In this document: positions 63,818 to 64,000 of the stretch, in pieces
How the letters are laid out: each line of letters opens with the position of its first letter
Numbering within the stretch: position 1 is the first letter of the stretch
From: Paenibacillus sp. ACRRY
GTDB lineage: Bacteria > Bacillota > Bacilli > Paenibacillales > Paenibacillaceae
Assembly: GCF_022346995.1 (NCBI RefSeq)
Contig: NZ_JAKRNM010000001.1
Location: forward strand, 1,736,001-1,800,000
Direction: 5' to 3'
DNA: 64,000 nucleotides
Translations under genes and position numbers: made by a program
Notes under the pieces: generated by a model
Seen by the model: only the letters and a program-made list of their open reading frames with translations
The model's database searches: none
What the model was told of the DNA's origin: nothing

Positions 63818-64000
63818 TGCGCATTCACCTGCTTCAGTACTTTGGCTACAATCTCTTCCAATTCACCTTCGACACGGCATCCGGCAGCCAGTACGTGGCC
63901 TCCTCCGCCAAATGTCTGTGCAAGCGCAGCAACATCGACTTTACCTGCCGACCGAAGAGACACTTTTACAGCATTGTTGTTGATCACTTTGAAAAAGATC
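63811..64000 (-). CDS. nrnA: DHH/DHHA1 phosphoesterase (NrnA type), N-terminus cut by window edge
   Basis: Only the last 62 codons are visible, translated by hand from 63999 to the stop at 63813-63811. They read KVSLRSAGKVDVAALAQTFG, then GGGHVLAAGCRVEG: the DHHA1 domain with its GGGH motif. In Firmicutes an NrnA-type oligoribonuclease/pAp phosphatase gene commonly lies between rbfA and truB, which fits. The catalytic DHH domain would be outside the window. Confidence 0.8.
   Translation of the reverse strand, partial: IFFKVINNNAVKVSLRSAGKVDVAALAQTFGGGGHVLAAGCRVEGELEEIVAKVLKQVNAQW

Noticed and set aside
1..64000. CRISPR arrays, tRNA or rRNA genes, insertion sequences and prophage
   Set aside because: No regularly spaced repeats, cloverleaf sequences, transposase or integrase frames were seen on either strand; the remnant and repeat described are not accompanied by such genes.

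Overview
The window looks like a low-to-mid GC Firmicute chromosome of the Paenibacillus type. The evidence is a Bacillus-like sporulation gene set (spoVS, dpaA/dpaB, an ftsK/spoIIIE-type translocase, a sleB-like hydrolase, the ymcA/ricA-miaB pair), a bacillithiol-type YpdA reductase, strong GGAGG ribosome sites with many TTG and GTG starts, and sigma-A-like promoters. No phage, insertion sequence, CRISPR, tRNA or rRNA gene is visible.

Left third (1-25.4 kb): a mosaic of short operons. From the left edge: a truncated RsgA-type GTPase, a tiny transcription unit with a 23-codon ORF, an ArsR-DUF2087 regulator divergent from bdr (ypdA) and a DUF441 protein, an unrecognised gene, a Nudix hydrolase and a HesB-like protein. 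Next comes a bmrCD-type heterodimeric ABC exporter behind a leader-peptide/terminator attenuator, then a TetR-DUF4097-small membrane protein operon with an operator. On the minus strand an arginine T-box drives argS, followed without an obvious terminator by an ABC-2 exporter, a HEPN-like protein and a YdcF protein. A metal pair (COG0523 GTPase and a cysteine-rich copper-storage protein), moaB, a lipoprotein, an acryloyl-CoA-reductase-type enzyme, a membrane protein and an NAD-salvage cluster (NrtR-like, pncA, pncB) follow, then a PaaI thioesterase.

Right two thirds (25.5-64 kb): an almost unbroken minus-strand housekeeping block. Read leftward it keeps the B. subtilis order: nrnA, truB, ribF, rpsO, pnp, ylxY, mlpA, (dut), dpaA, dpaB, (asd remnant), dapG, dapA, rnj, tepA, ylzJ, ftsK, sleB, ymfF, ymfH, ymfI, ymfJ, ymfK, rodZ, (small membrane protein, yajQ), pgsA, cinA, recA, recX, rny, ymdB, spoVS, (M19 dipeptidase, pduL), miaB, ymcA. 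It joins translation and RNA decay (rpsO, pnp, rnj, rny), lysine/dipicolinate synthesis for spores, DNA repair and segregation (recA, recX, ftsK), and envelope functions (pgsA, rodZ).

Main discoveries: (1) the 416-base gap between dpaB and dapG holds a decayed aspartate-semialdehyde dehydrogenase gene, exactly where asd sits in B. subtilis; (2) a 26-codon leader ORF plus terminator precedes bmrCD, a probable ribosome-mediated attenuator; (3) a 190-nt transcription unit carries a 23-codon ORF; (4) a 43-codon ORF overlaps the ymcA stop as TAATG and has a terminator-like hairpin inside its coding sequence; (5) a structured, probably interspersed element lies between ymcA and miaB; (6) recA has a 3' UTR with three hairpins. 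No wholly new defence or biosynthetic system was seen.
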